Shown: positions 26,817-36,067 of the stretch, piece after piece
How the letters are laid out: each line of letters begins with the position of its first letter
Numbering within the stretch: position 1 is the stretch's first letter
From: Nitrospirota bacterium
GTDB taxonomy: Bacteria; Nitrospirota; Thermodesulfovibrionia; Thermodesulfovibrionales; UBA6898
DNA length: 64,000 bases
Direction of reading: 5' to 3'
Assembly: GCA_016214855.1 (NCBI GenBank)
Contig: JACRMT010000003.1
Location: 1 to 64,000, forward strand
The notes under the pieces: model-generated
Databases searched by the model: none
Told to the model about the DNA's origin: nothing
What the model saw: only the letters and a program-made list of their open reading frames with translations
Made by a program: the position numbers and the translations under genes

Positions 26817-27628
26817 CTCTCAAGGCCAAGGTCGATCGCCACGGTCTTGATGATCGAATCGTCTACTGCCGTATTTTTGAACAGGAACCCTTCGAGGAGC
26901 GCATTGTCGCAGATCGTATTGATCAACCGCGGTACGCCGTTCGAATATTTGTAGATCATGGATATGGCTTTGTCGGTGAAGATCTGGTCGACAGCGCCTG
27001 CTACTTTTAACCGGTGCCGGATATAGTCCTTGGTATCCGCTTCCGAGTATGCGTTCAGTCTTATCCTGATCGCTACCCTCTGCTTGAGCGGTTCATCGAG
27101 AGAGAGTACCTGATCGAGATCAGGCAGGCCGAAGAAAACAAAGTTGACCATCTTGCCTTCAGAGGTCTCCATATTCAAGAGGCCCCTGAACTCCTCCATG
27201 ATCTCGGCCGAGTTCAGCATCTGTACTTCATCCATCAGAACGACCGCTCTTTTGCCCTGCTCATTGATCTCGTGGAGCCTGCGGTAGATCTCGCTCAGTA
27301 TTTCAATTTTACTGTCAGGGACGTTCTTGACCCCTAACTGGATCGCAAACTTCTTAAAGAGCCACTCCGAACTTACGGAGGAGTGAATGATCACGAGAAG
27401 AGCTGCTTCATAGTGGTCCTCATCGAGCTCCTCAAGCATCTTGCGTGCGAGGGTGGTCTTGCCTGCGCCTATGTTGCCGATCACGACAGCGAGACCCTTT
27501 TTCGTATCAATGGCGTATTTCAGTTTGACCAGTGCCTGCACCTGTTCAGGACTGTTATAGTAGAACCTGCTGTCAACGACATTCGAAAACGGATGTTCTG
27601 CAAGTTTAAAATATTCGAGATAGTCCAT
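26813..27628 (-). CDS. ExeA/GspA-like AAA ATPase
   Basis: 271 residues. The N-terminus MDYLEYFKLAEHPFSN is typical of the ExeA family, followed by Walker A GNIGAGKTTLARK (~48), Walker B RAVVLMDEVQ (~125) and the sensor region of AAA proteins. Members power assembly of secretion channels or bind peptidoglycan with partners; here there is no C-terminal peptidoglycan-binding domain. It lies three bases after the large TPR gene on the same strand. No other type II secretion or pilus gene is seen nearby. Confidence 0.85.
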   Translation of the reverse strand: MDYLEYFKLAEHPFSNVVDSRFYYNSPEQVQALVKLKYAIDTKKGLAVVIGNIGAGKTTLARKMLEELDEDHYEAALLVIIHSSVSSEWLFKKFAIQLGVKNVPDSKIEILSEIYRRLHEINEQGKRAVVLMDEVQMLNSAEIMEEFRGLLNMETSEGKMVNFVFFGLPDLDQVLSLDEPLKQRVAIRIRLNAYSEADTKDYIRHRLKVAGAVDQIFTDKAISMIYKYSNGVPRLINTICDNALLEGFLFKNTAVDDSIIKTVAIDLGLES

Positions 27629-27631
27629 ATA

Positions 27632-30535
27632 TTAGAGGTAGGATACCCTATCTTTCCTTTCTTTAGGCTTTTCTTTTGCCTGTTCCCTTTCTTTTTCAGC
27701 AGTTGGCGGGGCTTGTGCCCTCAACTGACTCATTTTATCAGAAACATCCCGGAATTTCGCACTCCATCCGTACACGCCGGTGTACAGGTCAAGGGCCTCT
27801 TTCAGATTCTTGTTCTTTTCGTGGGCCTCTGCAAGTTCATAGATCAGAGCCCAGTAGGAATCATCCTTCTCCTTCATCTCAAGCGAGGCCTTGTTCAAGA
27901 CATCGATAGCAAGGGGGTAAAGGCCTTTCTCCATGTAACAGACGCCCAGCATGGTAGATGACTGAATGAACCGTGCAGGATCACTCCGCGATGTCTGGAA
28001 CTCCTTGATGGCATCATCAACAAGGCCCATCTCCTTGTAAGCGATACCGAGGTTGTAGTGGGTTTCGGAATCTGCGTCACCAAGTTCTTTCTCGATACCC
28101 TTTTTGAATTCCTGAAATATCTCGAGCACGTCATTATCGAGCGCCGGCTCGGGCATTTCCTGGGCATCCATGAGATCGTCGTCAGAAAAGGAGAAGTTTT
28201 CGAATTCTGTTTCCTTCGGCGGTTCAGCGGCTTTTGGCGCGGTCTCCTGCACTGGTGCAAACTCTTCCTGAAATGTGGCTTCAATGACCGGCGCTGTTTC
28301 TATAACCTTCACTTCTTCGATCGAAGCGGTAACCGGCTCTTCAATGCCCTGTTCTTCAATAACAACTTCGCCTGCCGGTGCTGCTGCTTTTTCAGGCTCT
28401 TCAAAGATATCGAACATCTCATGTTTGTCCGGAAGCTCAAAAGCCTCATGATATTCACCTTCGCGGGATGTCTCAGGCTCTTCGTCCGATCCGAAGATCC
28501 CGGGTATTTCGAACGTTGACGGGCCTTCAACGGTTTCAGGCATATCAAAGGCATCATGCATTTCCAGGCCTGCAAGTTCGTCAGTTTCGAGTCCATGGCC
28601 GGTCTGCCCCAGGGCGTTCAGACGCTCATTGATATTCTTGTTCTCCGGGAAAAGCTTCTGCAGTTTTTCAAGGATCTTGATAGCCTCTGTAGCAAGCCCC
28701 TGGCGGGAATAAAAATCAGCCTCGGCTATCTCCTCCTCGTAGTCTTCGATATCAAGTTCTCGCGACGAAACCGTTTCAGCAAAATTTGCCGGCTGACGGG
28801 AAGAAAATGAGGTCTGCTCAATAAGATGGGCAAAGCCCTGTTCAGCAAGACGCGGATCTTCAGGGCTGATATTGAGGGCGTCTTTCATGACCTGTTCGGC
28901 ATTTGTGTCATCGCCCTGATGCCTGTATAGTTCATTCAGGATAATGCACTCGGCAACAGCAGCTTCCTTGTTGTGCGTGTCGGTGTACACGGATTTTAGC
29001 CGCATATGAATATCGATGCTGTCCGGGAACCTCTGCTTTAATCCCTCGAGCAGACGCTGAGCTTCACTGAGAAGGCCGTACCGGGAAAAGATATCAGCCT
29101 CGGTGATCACCTCGTCAAACGCTTTTTCTGCTCTGATCGTTATGCTCTCCGGCTCAGCCTTCTTCCCCACAGCAGGGAATTCGAACTGTTCCAGGATCGG
29201 CTCTGCCGGTTCAGCGGATAGGGGTTCGTCAGATATGATCGTCTCCGGCAGATCGATCGGCTCATCAAATATATTGATCTCAGGTATGGAAGGAGCTTCA
29301 CGTTCAATGACCGGTTCCTGTATCAAGGTATCCGGGATCTCTATTTCCGGGATCGTCGGTTCAGGCATGACCGGCTCAAACTCAAGATCGGACGGTGCAA
29401 GTCTCTTTCTCACATCTGCATGGAGAGGGTTGATCTGTTCAGCTTCGGCATAGCAGGACCGTGCATCATCTTCCATCCCTTTTTCAGCATACAGATCCCC
29501 CATTGAGATCAGCTCTGTCACGGCACGGTCATCTTCATTCAACTGTTTGTAAAGAGAAACCAGCCTCTTACCAGTTTCTATGGGTTCAATGCTTCTGAAG
29601 GTGGTGAGGAAACTGATGGCATCTTCAAACTTCTGATCCAGGAGGACCTCATCAAGGATCGGCAGGTATTGTGCCCAGGCCATTCCGGTTTCAGATGCCT
29701 TGAGATACAGTTCGCCTAACATCCTGCGTGCCTTGATGTTCTTCGGTTCTTTTTCCGATATTCGGAGAAGGCATTTTACCGCAAGGTCGGTATTGTCGGT
29801 GATGACTGCAAGCTCAGCGCAGCGGAAGAGAATGCCCAGGTCCTCAGGAAAAAGCACCATAGCCTCTTTCATCTGTTCCATGGCCTGCCGGAGCTCCCCA
29901 GTCTTCTCAAAAACACTGTTGAGGCCCAAGGTGGCTTCCTTGTTCAAAGGCTGCAGATCGATCGTCTTTTGGAAGAATTCCCTGGCCTTCTGCATATCTC
30001 CTTTTTCATCATGGATCCGTGCTATATGCACAAACTCGCTCGCTGCATCCGATTTGAGGCCTTCCTTGATATAGATATCGGCGACTTTTATCCTGAGCGG
30101 AATGTTTGCCGGCGAAAGGGAAAGGATCTTTGCATAGACATCGAGTATCTTCTCTTTTTTGCCTTCCTTTGCAAGGAGGTCCGCTACCACAAGATAATAC
30201 TTGATGGCCTCTGCCAGCATGCCCTTTTCTTCGCAGATCTCGCCAAAGGCAATGAGAGCGTCAGTGTCAGCAGGGTTGATGTTCAATACCTTTTTGTACA
30301 GTGCCTGTGCCTTCTGGGAGAATCCTTCCTGTCTGAAAAACATGGCCGCTTTCTGATAATGCTCTATGGCGGACTTCTGTGTGCCTTTTCTGAGGTAAAT
30401 ATCACCTATCATGTTATAGGTGTTGCCATCCGGGCTTTCTTTGACAAGCCTCTCCAATTCGGAAATGGCTTTGTCGAGCGCACCTTTGGCTAAATACTTC
30501 TGGGCATCTTTTAATATTGCAGCTTTATCTAACAT
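27632..30535 (-). CDS. Large TPR-repeat protein
   Basis: 967 residues with no signal peptide. Tetratricopeptide repeats fill ~1-395, a Pro/Glu-rich linker follows (~396-460), a second TPR block spans ~475-640, another acidic linker spans ~650-800, and a last TPR block lies near 815-915. The end is charged. Such proteins are scaffolds. The coupled ExeA-like ATPase suggests a role at the inner face of an envelope machine, such as type IV pilus or secretion, though no such genes are in the window. Confidence 0.85.
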   Translation of the reverse strand: MLDKAAILKDAQKYLAKGALDKAISELERLVKESPDGNTYNMIGDIYLRKGTQKSAIEHYQKAAMFFRQEGFSQKAQALYKKVLNINPADTDALIAFGEICEEKGMLAEAIKYYLVVADLLAKEGKKEKILDVYAKILSLSPANIPLRIKVADIYIKEGLKSDAASEFVHIARIHDEKGDMQKAREFFQKTIDLQPLNKEATLGLNSVFEKTGELRQAMEQMKEAMVLFPEDLGILFRCAELAVITDNTDLAVKCLLRISEKEPKNIKARRMLGELYLKASETGMAWAQYLPILDEVLLDQKFEDAISFLTTFRSIEPIETGKRLVSLYKQLNEDDRAVTELISMGDLYAEKGMEDDARSCYAEAEQINPLHADVRKRLAPSDLEFEPVMPEPTIPEIEIPDTLIQEPVIEREAPSIPEINIFDEPIDLPETIISDEPLSAEPAEPILEQFEFPAVGKKAEPESITIRAEKAFDEVITEADIFSRYGLLSEAQRLLEGLKQRFPDSIDIHMRLKSVYTDTHNKEAAVAECIILNELYRHQGDDTNAEQVMKDALNISPEDPRLAEQGFAHLIEQTSFSSRQPANFAETVSSRELDIEDYEEEIAEADFYSRQGLATEAIKILEKLQKLFPENKNINERLNALGQTGHGLETDELAGLEMHDAFDMPETVEGPSTFEIPGIFGSDEEPETSREGEYHEAFELPDKHEMFDIFEEPEKAAAPAGEVVIEEQGIEEPVTASIEEVKVIETAPVIEATFQEEFAPVQETAPKAAEPPKETEFENFSFSDDDLMDAQEMPEPALDNDVLEIFQEFKKGIEKELGDADSETHYNLGIAYKEMGLVDDAIKEFQTSRSDPARFIQSSTMLGVCYMEKGLYPLAIDVLNKASLEMKEKDDSYWALIYELAEAHEKNKNLKEALDLYTGVYGWSAKFRDVSDKMSQLRAQAPPTAEKEREQAKEKPKERKDRVSYL

Positions 30536-30598
30536 GTAGGTAACTCTAATATTATCGCACGCAAATTAAAAGTGTCAATGAAAACAACAAGTTATTTG

Positions 30599-31099
30599 CT
30601 ATTTGTGGTGTTTTTGGGAAGGTGGAATATTCATTAGGACAGTTTCGAAACTCATAATCATTTCGGTGCGTAATTCAGTGATCCTTCTGAGCATTTTCAT
30701 GAATTTTCTGTGTTCGGCAAGGGGCATCTGTTCCTCGATCACTTCGATCAGCGGCGAACAGAAAAACCAGGTGCAGCGGTAAGGTCTTTCCGAGCGTTTA
30801 CGGAGGCATCCCCTTGCGCCCAGGAACCGGCAAGGGTCAGTGAATTCGACCGCAGGGTCATCTGCCGGTATTTCCCTTCCGAGGGATGACATGAATATGA
30901 CATCGCTGTAGTCAAAACGCGAGTGCCTGTTGACGCAGCAGACTGATCTGCAGTCAGGACAGACCCTTGCTGTGTGGGATTCGATGATCAGGCTGATTGC
31001 CTCGATGGTCTCTTCTGCCTTCTCTGCAGCGTGTCTTGTGCTTTGGAGTTCTGTCCCGTGCTTTGAGAAGATCAGCGGGATCTTGTCAGTGCCGATCAA
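30599..31099 (-). CDS. YkgJ-like Cys-cluster protein
   Basis: 166 residues from a TTG start (31099); no better start is seen. The Cys pattern CPDCRSVCC, then PCRFLGARGCLRKRSERPYRCTWFFC, matches the YkgJ family of predicted Fe-S or zinc cluster proteins (C-x2-C-x3-CC and a later C-x7-C-x10-C). It is divergent from a second YkgJ-like gene at 31443. Function unknown; the low-quality start makes the N-terminus uncertain. Confidence 0.68.
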   Translation of the reverse strand: MIGTDKIPLIFSKHGTELQSTRHAAEKAEETIEAISLIIESHTARVCPDCRSVCCVNRHSRFDYSDVIFMSSLGREIPADDPAVEFTDPCRFLGARGCLRKRSERPYRCTWFFCSPLIEVIEEQMPLAEHRKFMKMLRRITELRTEMIMSFETVLMNIPPSQKHHK

Positions 31100-31263
31100 A
31101 ACTGCTCACCGAAAACGCAGAAAAGGATTTGAGCGGATTTTCCCTGCTTTCTTCATAATAGTTCGTCTCAAGCCGGCCCACGATGATGGTTTCGATCTGC
31201 ATGCTTAATTATACGCAAAGCAGGAGGTTTCAAAAAGCCTGCGCTATTGGATACAATAAAACC

Positions 31264-31446
31264 GTGAAAGATACGAACCTCACATGCCGGGCCTGCAATG
31301 GTCCGATCAAGCTGCAGTTTGGTTGAAGGGCAATTACTCTGCGCTGCATGGACTGCGGCAAAAGATACGGCATAGCAGACTATGCTGAAGAACTTGACCA
31401 GGAAACCTGGGACATCATCTCATCGCGGTCCTGCAATAGGGCATGA
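31264..31446 (+). CDS. Two-CxxC zinc-ribbon protein with in-frame UGA (Sec candidate or pseudogene)
   Basis: 60 codons from GTG 31264. Codon 21 (31324-31326) is TGA: the read is MKDTNLTCRACNGPIKLQFG, then stop, then RAITLRCMDCGKRYGIADY and so on to a TGA at 31444. The two halves together give one zinc ribbon (C8-x2-C11 and C28-x2-C31), and the end overlaps the next start as ATGA, so the frame is preserved on both sides. A TACAAT box ends six bases before GTG. UGA may be decoded as Sec, since the cell does so in fdhA, but no clear SECIS hairpin is visible; a recent nonsense mutation is the alternative. Confidence 0.5.
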
Positions 31447-32066
31447 GCATCTTCTCTCTTCTTCTCACTGCTGACAAGGATAGCATAGAAAGGGCAACAG
31501 GCAAGATGCGGGACCTGTATGGCCGTATGGGCAAGGCCTATGAAAGCGCTGCGTTGGGCTATAATTTTTCCTGCAATGGCTGTGCAGAGAGCTGCTGCGA
31601 AGAGCGTTTTTATCATCATACCCTTTCCGAGTTCCTTTACCTGCTTCGAGGGCTGCAGACTCTGGACGAGGGGACGAGAAAAGAGATATTCGCCCGCGCC
31701 AGAGAGGTGGCAGAGTTGTACAGGATGCATGATATGGAGGGGCAGGCAAGGCGCATCATGTGCCCGCTCAATAAGGACGGCCACTGCAGTTTTTATGATC
31801 ACCGGCTCATGATCTGCAGGCTCCACGGCGTGCCTTACAACATGCGGAGGCCTGACGGAACTGAAACGCAGGGCAGCGGCTGCCACAGGGTCGACTGGGA
31901 CATGTCTTCTGAAAAGAGCAGTGACCGCATGCTTGACCGGACAGACCTCTATCGGGAACTGTCAGGCATTGAGATTGAATTACGACAGAAACTCGGCTTC
32001 GGCCATCGGATAAACATGACCATTGCGGAGATGATAACGGATATTGAAAAACTGCTGGCGAAGTAG
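31443..32066 (+). CDS. YkgJ-family Cys-cluster protein
   Basis: 207 residues. Cys motif SCNGCAESCC (~41-50), then CPLNKDGHCSFYDHRLMICRLHGVP (~108-132), is the YkgJ/UPF0153 pattern thought to hold an Fe-S or zinc cluster. The start overlaps the preceding zinc-ribbon frame (ATGA), implying coupled translation. Function unknown. With the divergent gene at 30599 and the zinc ribbon it makes a compact group of Cys-metal proteins. Confidence 0.83.
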   Translation: MSIFSLLLTADKDSIERATGKMRDLYGRMGKAYESAALGYNFSCNGCAESCCEERFYHHTLSEFLYLLRGLQTLDEGTRKEIFARAREVAELYRMHDMEGQARRIMCPLNKDGHCSFYDHRLMICRLHGVPYNMRRPDGTETQGSGCHRVDWDMSSEKSSDRMLDRTDLYRELSGIEIELRQKLGFGHRINMTIAEMITDIEKLLAK

Positions 32067-32109
32067 AGCGTATTTAAGTCAAAGCAATTGAGTTGATGCG
32101 ACGGGTTGA

Positions 32110-32195
32110 ATCCCCTCCTTACCGAGGAGGGGTTGGGGAGGTTTTGGTAATATTATCTATACCCCTCCATAGCCTCCCCTTGGAAAGGGGAGGAT
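32110..32195. repeat. REP-like palindromic repeat, copy 5
   Basis: Two facing palindromes: cccctcctt-accg-aggagggg and cctcccctt-gg-aaaggggagg, about 35 bases apart. This is the same double arrangement as copies 1 and 6. It lies in the 210-base gap before the PurH-like gene, which otherwise shows nothing. Confidence 0.8.
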
Positions 32196-32276
32196 CATTA
32201 TAGCCATAACTGAATTGTTGCGATGAGTGCCATGATTTTTGTTGTATCATAATGTCAAAAAGATTACAGGGGGAAT

Positions 32277-32984
32277 ATGAGCATCAGAGAAAATATCCAT
32301 CAGGTCATTGATCTTATTAACCCGCAGCATATCCTTGTGAGCGTCTTTGACAAGGCCGGACTTGAAGAGCTGATTAATGGCATTCTTGCGGCGAATCCGA
32401 AGGCCAGATTCTACTCCACCGGCGGCACAGGCAAGAAGATCGCCGAGATCCTTGGTGCAGGAGCATCAAAAAATTATATTTCGGTTGAAGAGTTTACCGG
32501 CGCGCCTGAGATGGAGGGCGGACTGGTCAAGACGCTCCATCCCAAGATCCATGCAGGCCTGCTTGCAGAGCGGGGCAATCCGGCGCATGAGGAATATTTG
32601 TATAAAACACTTGCAGCAGGCAGCAACTATGCCGGCGTATATTTCGATATTTTCGTCGGCAACCTTTATCCCTTCACCTCTGTCATAGAAAAAGAGGGCA
32701 CCACCTCTGAGACAGCACGGGTGAATATCGACATCGGCGGGCCTGCCATGACCATGGCATCAGCAAAGAACTGGCACAGCATTGCAGCGCTTACGTCTTC
32801 GTCCCAGTATGCAGATTTTCTCGCAGTCTTGAGGAACAACGGCGGAAGGATCAGCCTTGAGCAGAGGTTCAATCTCGCAACTCAGGCAATGAAGTCCATC
32901 GGCGATTACCGCTCAGCGATCGGTGCTTATTTCACGAAACTGGACTTTAATAAAGATGTGAAGCCCTTTCTGGATGTGAAGTGA
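32277..32984 (+). CDS. Stand-alone IMP cyclohydrolase (PurH N-terminal domain)
   Basis: 235 residues covering only the MGS-like cyclohydrolase half of PurH; the AICAR transformylase half (~300 residues) is absent and the frame ends cleanly. Motifs kept: STGGTGKKI, VKTLHPKIHAGLLAERG, NLYPF, NIDIGGPAM-x4-AKN. It should close FAICAR to IMP, the last step of purine synthesis, in the cytoplasm. A separate transformylase (full PurH or PurP type) must be encoded elsewhere if the pathway is complete. Ribosome site AGGGGG precedes ATG. LarC follows 15 bases later. Confidence 0.87.
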   Translation: MSIRENIHQVIDLINPQHILVSVFDKAGLEELINGILAANPKARFYSTGGTGKKIAEILGAGASKNYISVEEFTGAPEMEGGLVKTLHPKIHAGLLAERGNPAHEEYLYKTLAAGSNYAGVYFDIFVGNLYPFTSVIEKEGTTSETARVNIDIGGPAMTMASAKNWHSIAALTSSSQYADFLAVLRNNGGRISLEQRFNLATQAMKSIGDYRSAIGAYFTKLDFNKDVKPFLDVK

Positions 32985-32999
32985 TTTTGTCACGAGGCA

Positions 33000-34193
33000 T
33001 TGAAATTGAAGATAGTATATTTTGACTGTTTTTCCGGGATCAGCGGGGACATGTGCCTTGGCGCGTTTGTTGACGCAGGCGTGCCGCTCAAAGAGATCGA
33101 AAAGGGCCTGAAGAAGCTCAAGCTCAAGGGATACACTCTGAGGGAGCAGAAGGTCCTGCGTGCAGGGATCGCTGCGACAAAGGTTGATGTTGAACTGAAG
33201 AAAGCGGTCAGCGGTCAGCAGTCAGCACTCAGAAAGTGGAAGGATATTCAAAAGATCATCAAAGATTCGACTCTGCCGGACAATATAAAGAGGCAGGGAC
33301 TGCAGGTATTCAAGAATCTTTTTGAGGCAGAGGCAAAGGTGCATGGAAGCACGATCAACACAACGCACCTTCACGAACTGGGATGTGTTGACTGTCTTGT
33401 AGATATCTTCGGCACGCTGATCGGTCTGTCTTATCTCAGCATAGATAACGTCTTCGCATCTCCAGTCAATCTCGGCAGCGGCTCAACAAGAACCGCTCAC
33501 GGTATGATGCCTGTGCCTGCACCTGCAACGGCAGAATTGCTGAAAGGCGTTTCCTGTTATTCGTCCGGGCCTGCATTTGAGATGACAACGCCGACAGGTG
33601 CTGTTCTCCTGAAAACACTCTCATCCGGGTTTGGATCAATGCCCTCATTCTCCTCAGAAATGATCGGCATTGGTGCAGGGAACAAGGACCCGGAAGAACG
33701 TCCGAATATCCTCAGGATCATGGTCGGCGAAACAGATAAAACCGTTCAGGATGAAACCATAACGGTTATCGAGACGAACATCGATGACATGAACCCGCAG
33801 GTCTATGAATATGTGATGGAGCGCCTCTTTGATGCCGGAGCGCTTGATATTTTTCTGACACAGGTGATCATGAAGAAATCACGGCCGGGCGTCTTGCTTA
33901 CGGCGCTCTGCAGCGCTGAAAAGAAGAACGATCTTGTCAATATCATCCTGAAAGAGACCACCACGATCGGTATCCGTTTTTATGAAGCCGGCAGAGTTAC
34001 GATGAAGCGTGAGATAAAACAGAGCCAGACAAGATTCGGCAAGATCAGGGTTAAACAGTCGGCACGTGGCAGCTCGCTGAGAGTCACGCCGGAATACGAA
34101 GACTGCAAAAGGATCGCGAGGAATACGGGATCATCGCTGCTTGATGTGATGGAGAACGCCCGGGACAGCATAGCGGGAAAGCGTCAGACGTAA
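33000..34193 (+). CDS. larC: Nickel-pincer cofactor synthesis protein LarC
   Basis: 397 residues. Matches LarC (TIGR00299 family), which inserts Ni into the pincer nucleotide cofactor of lactate racemase and related enzymes. Conserved parts: IVYFDCFSGISGDMCLGAFVDAG at the start, THLHELGCVDCLVDIFG, TPTGAVLLKTL, and NIDDMNPQVYEYVMERLF in the C-terminal half. It is one continuous frame, unlike the frameshifted larC of Lactobacillus. The start is uncertain: TTG at 33000 or TTG at 33006, the latter better spaced from GAGG. larB and larE are not seen here. Confidence 0.88.
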   Translation: MKLKIVYFDCFSGISGDMCLGAFVDAGVPLKEIEKGLKKLKLKGYTLREQKVLRAGIAATKVDVELKKAVSGQQSALRKWKDIQKIIKDSTLPDNIKRQGLQVFKNLFEAEAKVHGSTINTTHLHELGCVDCLVDIFGTLIGLSYLSIDNVFASPVNLGSGSTRTAHGMMPVPAPATAELLKGVSCYSSGPAFEMTTPTGAVLLKTLSSGFGSMPSFSSEMIGIGAGNKDPEERPNILRIMVGETDKTVQDETITVIETNIDDMNPQVYEYVMERLFDAGALDIFLTQVIMKKSRPGVLLTALCSAEKKNDLVNIILKETTTIGIRFYEAGRVTMKREIKQSQTRFGKIRVKQSARGSSLRVTPEYEDCKRIARNTGSSLLDVMENARDSIAGKRQT

Positions 34194-34305
34194 CTGTCAA
34201 TAGCGCTAGGGAAAGTCAGCTGATTTAACATTGACTTATCCTGAAAAGCCTGTGATACAATGCAGACAGCCTTTGAACTTGTCACATGTCAATAGGGGGA
34301 GCGTA

Positions 34306-35757
34306 ATGACTGAGGGTATCACCGTCCGGGTGCTGGGTGACTATGGCCCATTCTCCAGAATGGGCAAGAGCATCGGGTATCTGGTCACGCTGGGCAATTC
34401 GCAGTATCTGCTCGATTGCGGCACGCCGCTTTTTCAACAGATCGGGGGCCATGGCCTCAAGAATATCAAGGGTCTGATCATTACCCATTGTCACGATGAT
34501 CACAAGAGATGGTTTTCCGATCTCGCGTTGTTCAATATGTACGCTCCGGACTTTGCAACAAAGCTTTTTCTTCTGACCAGTGAACAGGTCAACAAAGATC
34601 TTAAACGCGCTTCCGGCCCTGCCCTTGAGAGAAGTCTTTCCCTTGACGGCAGGAGGGTGGTAGATATCTCCTATGAGACCTACATAGAGCACAAGCTGCT
34701 TGGCCCCAGGTCGAAGTACAGGATTGCAGGAACGGAGATGGGCAATGGTGAGAGAGGCCTTGTTGTCGAAGGCCCTGACAAGAGGCCGGTCGGACCTGAG
34801 CGTGCGAAGATCGTTATCAGCACTGTCACAGGGCTTGCCCGCATGCTCTTTAAGGACCCCGAGTCTCAGGAGTGGGTCGAGCCCGAATCGTTCTATTCTT
34901 TTTCCTCTGATACGTTTTATGAACAGGAGAGGAATCTTTTCATTGACCCTGAGGGATGTGCCATAGAAGCCTTTAATGCGCCTGTCTGGCACGGCCTTCC
35001 GAGCATCGGGCTGAAGTTCAGCAATGGGAAGGAATCGCTGCTCTTTAGTTCTGACACGGTGCATGATATTGACCTTTGGAAGGAGCTCGCGTTCGAAAAA
35101 AGAGCTATGAGGCATAACCTGCCGGAGAAGGAATTTGAGGCAGCCTCAGTACTTTGGGGCGACATTAATGATTTTATTGAGCGTGCCTGGAGCCATGAGA
35201 GATATGAACAGGCACGGCGCACTTTTGATTCAGGCGTGGTTATCCATGATATCGCCTCAAAAAAGAGTGTGGTGCATACGGACTACAGCCGGCTTGCACA
35301 TACGGCTCTGATGAAGAGCAGGACTATCCTTACCCATAGCCCTGACCTGATGACGTCGGAATGGGTACTCAGCAGGACCGACAAGCTGTTCAGAGTGCTT
35401 GGCGACGATTTTTTTGAAGTGGTAGGGGAACAGCTCTACCCGCTGAATGCCGATGTTTATCATAAAGAGGCCGGACGCTATTATGTGGGGTACAAAAATC
35501 CTGAAGGTGCTTTCAGTGTCTGTGAGCAGGAAGGCCTGCTGTCGCTGTCCGGGGCTTGCGGCAAGGGTAAGACGCTGTTCCGCGTTGACCTGTACGAGGA
35601 TATCGGCGGGAGATATTTCCCGAAGCTGGACAATGACAGCGATATGTATTTCGAACGCAAGGACGGCCTTGTGGAGCGCATCAGCTTTTCCAAAAAGGGC
35701 AGCAGCGGAGAACTGGTCGTCTGCCAGCGCGACAGGCTTTCGAAAAGGGTTTCTTAG
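34306..35757 (+). CDS. MBL-fold metallohydrolase
   Basis: 483 residues from ATG 34306 (ribosome site GGGGGAG; the longer frame adds only untranslated leader). The N-terminal half is a metallo-beta-lactamase fold with the metal motif ITHCHDDH (HxHxDH, ~60-67) and a later metal Asp in LLFSSDTVHD, closest in style to RNase Z or cyclic-nucleotide phosphodiesterase members. The C-terminal ~120 residues are a separate beta-rich region that I do not recognise. A promoter-like TTGACT (34232) and TACAAT lie upstream, with long spacing. Substrate unknown. Confidence 0.8.
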   Translation: MTEGITVRVLGDYGPFSRMGKSIGYLVTLGNSQYLLDCGTPLFQQIGGHGLKNIKGLIITHCHDDHKRWFSDLALFNMYAPDFATKLFLLTSEQVNKDLKRASGPALERSLSLDGRRVVDISYETYIEHKLLGPRSKYRIAGTEMGNGERGLVVEGPDKRPVGPERAKIVISTVTGLARMLFKDPESQEWVEPESFYSFSSDTFYEQERNLFIDPEGCAIEAFNAPVWHGLPSIGLKFSNGKESLLFSSDTVHDIDLWKELAFEKRAMRHNLPEKEFEAASVLWGDINDFIERAWSHERYEQARRTFDSGVVIHDIASKKSVVHTDYSRLAHTALMKSRTILTHSPDLMTSEWVLSRTDKLFRVLGDDFFEVVGEQLYPLNADVYHKEAGRYYVGYKNPEGAFSVCEQEGLLSLSGACGKGKTLFRVDLYEDIGGRYFPKLDNDSDMYFERKDGLVERISFSKKGSSGELVVCQRDRLSKRVS

Positions 35758-35944
35758 GTCCCGGCAGGACTCCTCCAAAGCAAAAGCAGACTCTTCCGCA
35801 CTCTCCGGAACATACGTTTTCCGAAAGATAAATCGACTCTTCGAAAGGGCTGGAGGCATTTTGCCGACATAAGCAAGGATCATGGGTCAGCTTATCCAGC
35901 ACCGAAAACTTGATATCATCTTTGCTTATGTATTCACGTGTTTG

Positions 35945-36053
35945 TTTAAGAAACTGCCTGATATTTCCTATGTGCAATCCCAGCCATTTTTTAGGCTTTA
36001 TATCCATCCTTCAGCTTTGACGACTTTTTTTAAAAAGCCTTCAGGTTGATCCT
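35945..36053. repeat. Imperfect direct repeat, left copy, beside the DUF4143 ATPase
   Basis: About 109 bases, running from 'tttaagaaactgcctgatat' to 'tcaggttgatcctg', are repeated with roughly 80% identity (by eye) at 37309-37422. Together the two flank the ATPase gene in the same orientation. Read on the minus strand both carry the phrase WLGLHIGNIR, so they look like remnants of a coding region. The gap 35758-36067 holds nothing else. Confidence 0.7.
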
Positions 36054-36067
36054 GCTCAACTGGCAAA

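Noticed and set aside
35681-36007. A 108-residue minus-strand ORF beside the ATPase
   Set aside because: Most of it is antisense to the MBL-fold gene; the first part is the direct-repeat remnant.
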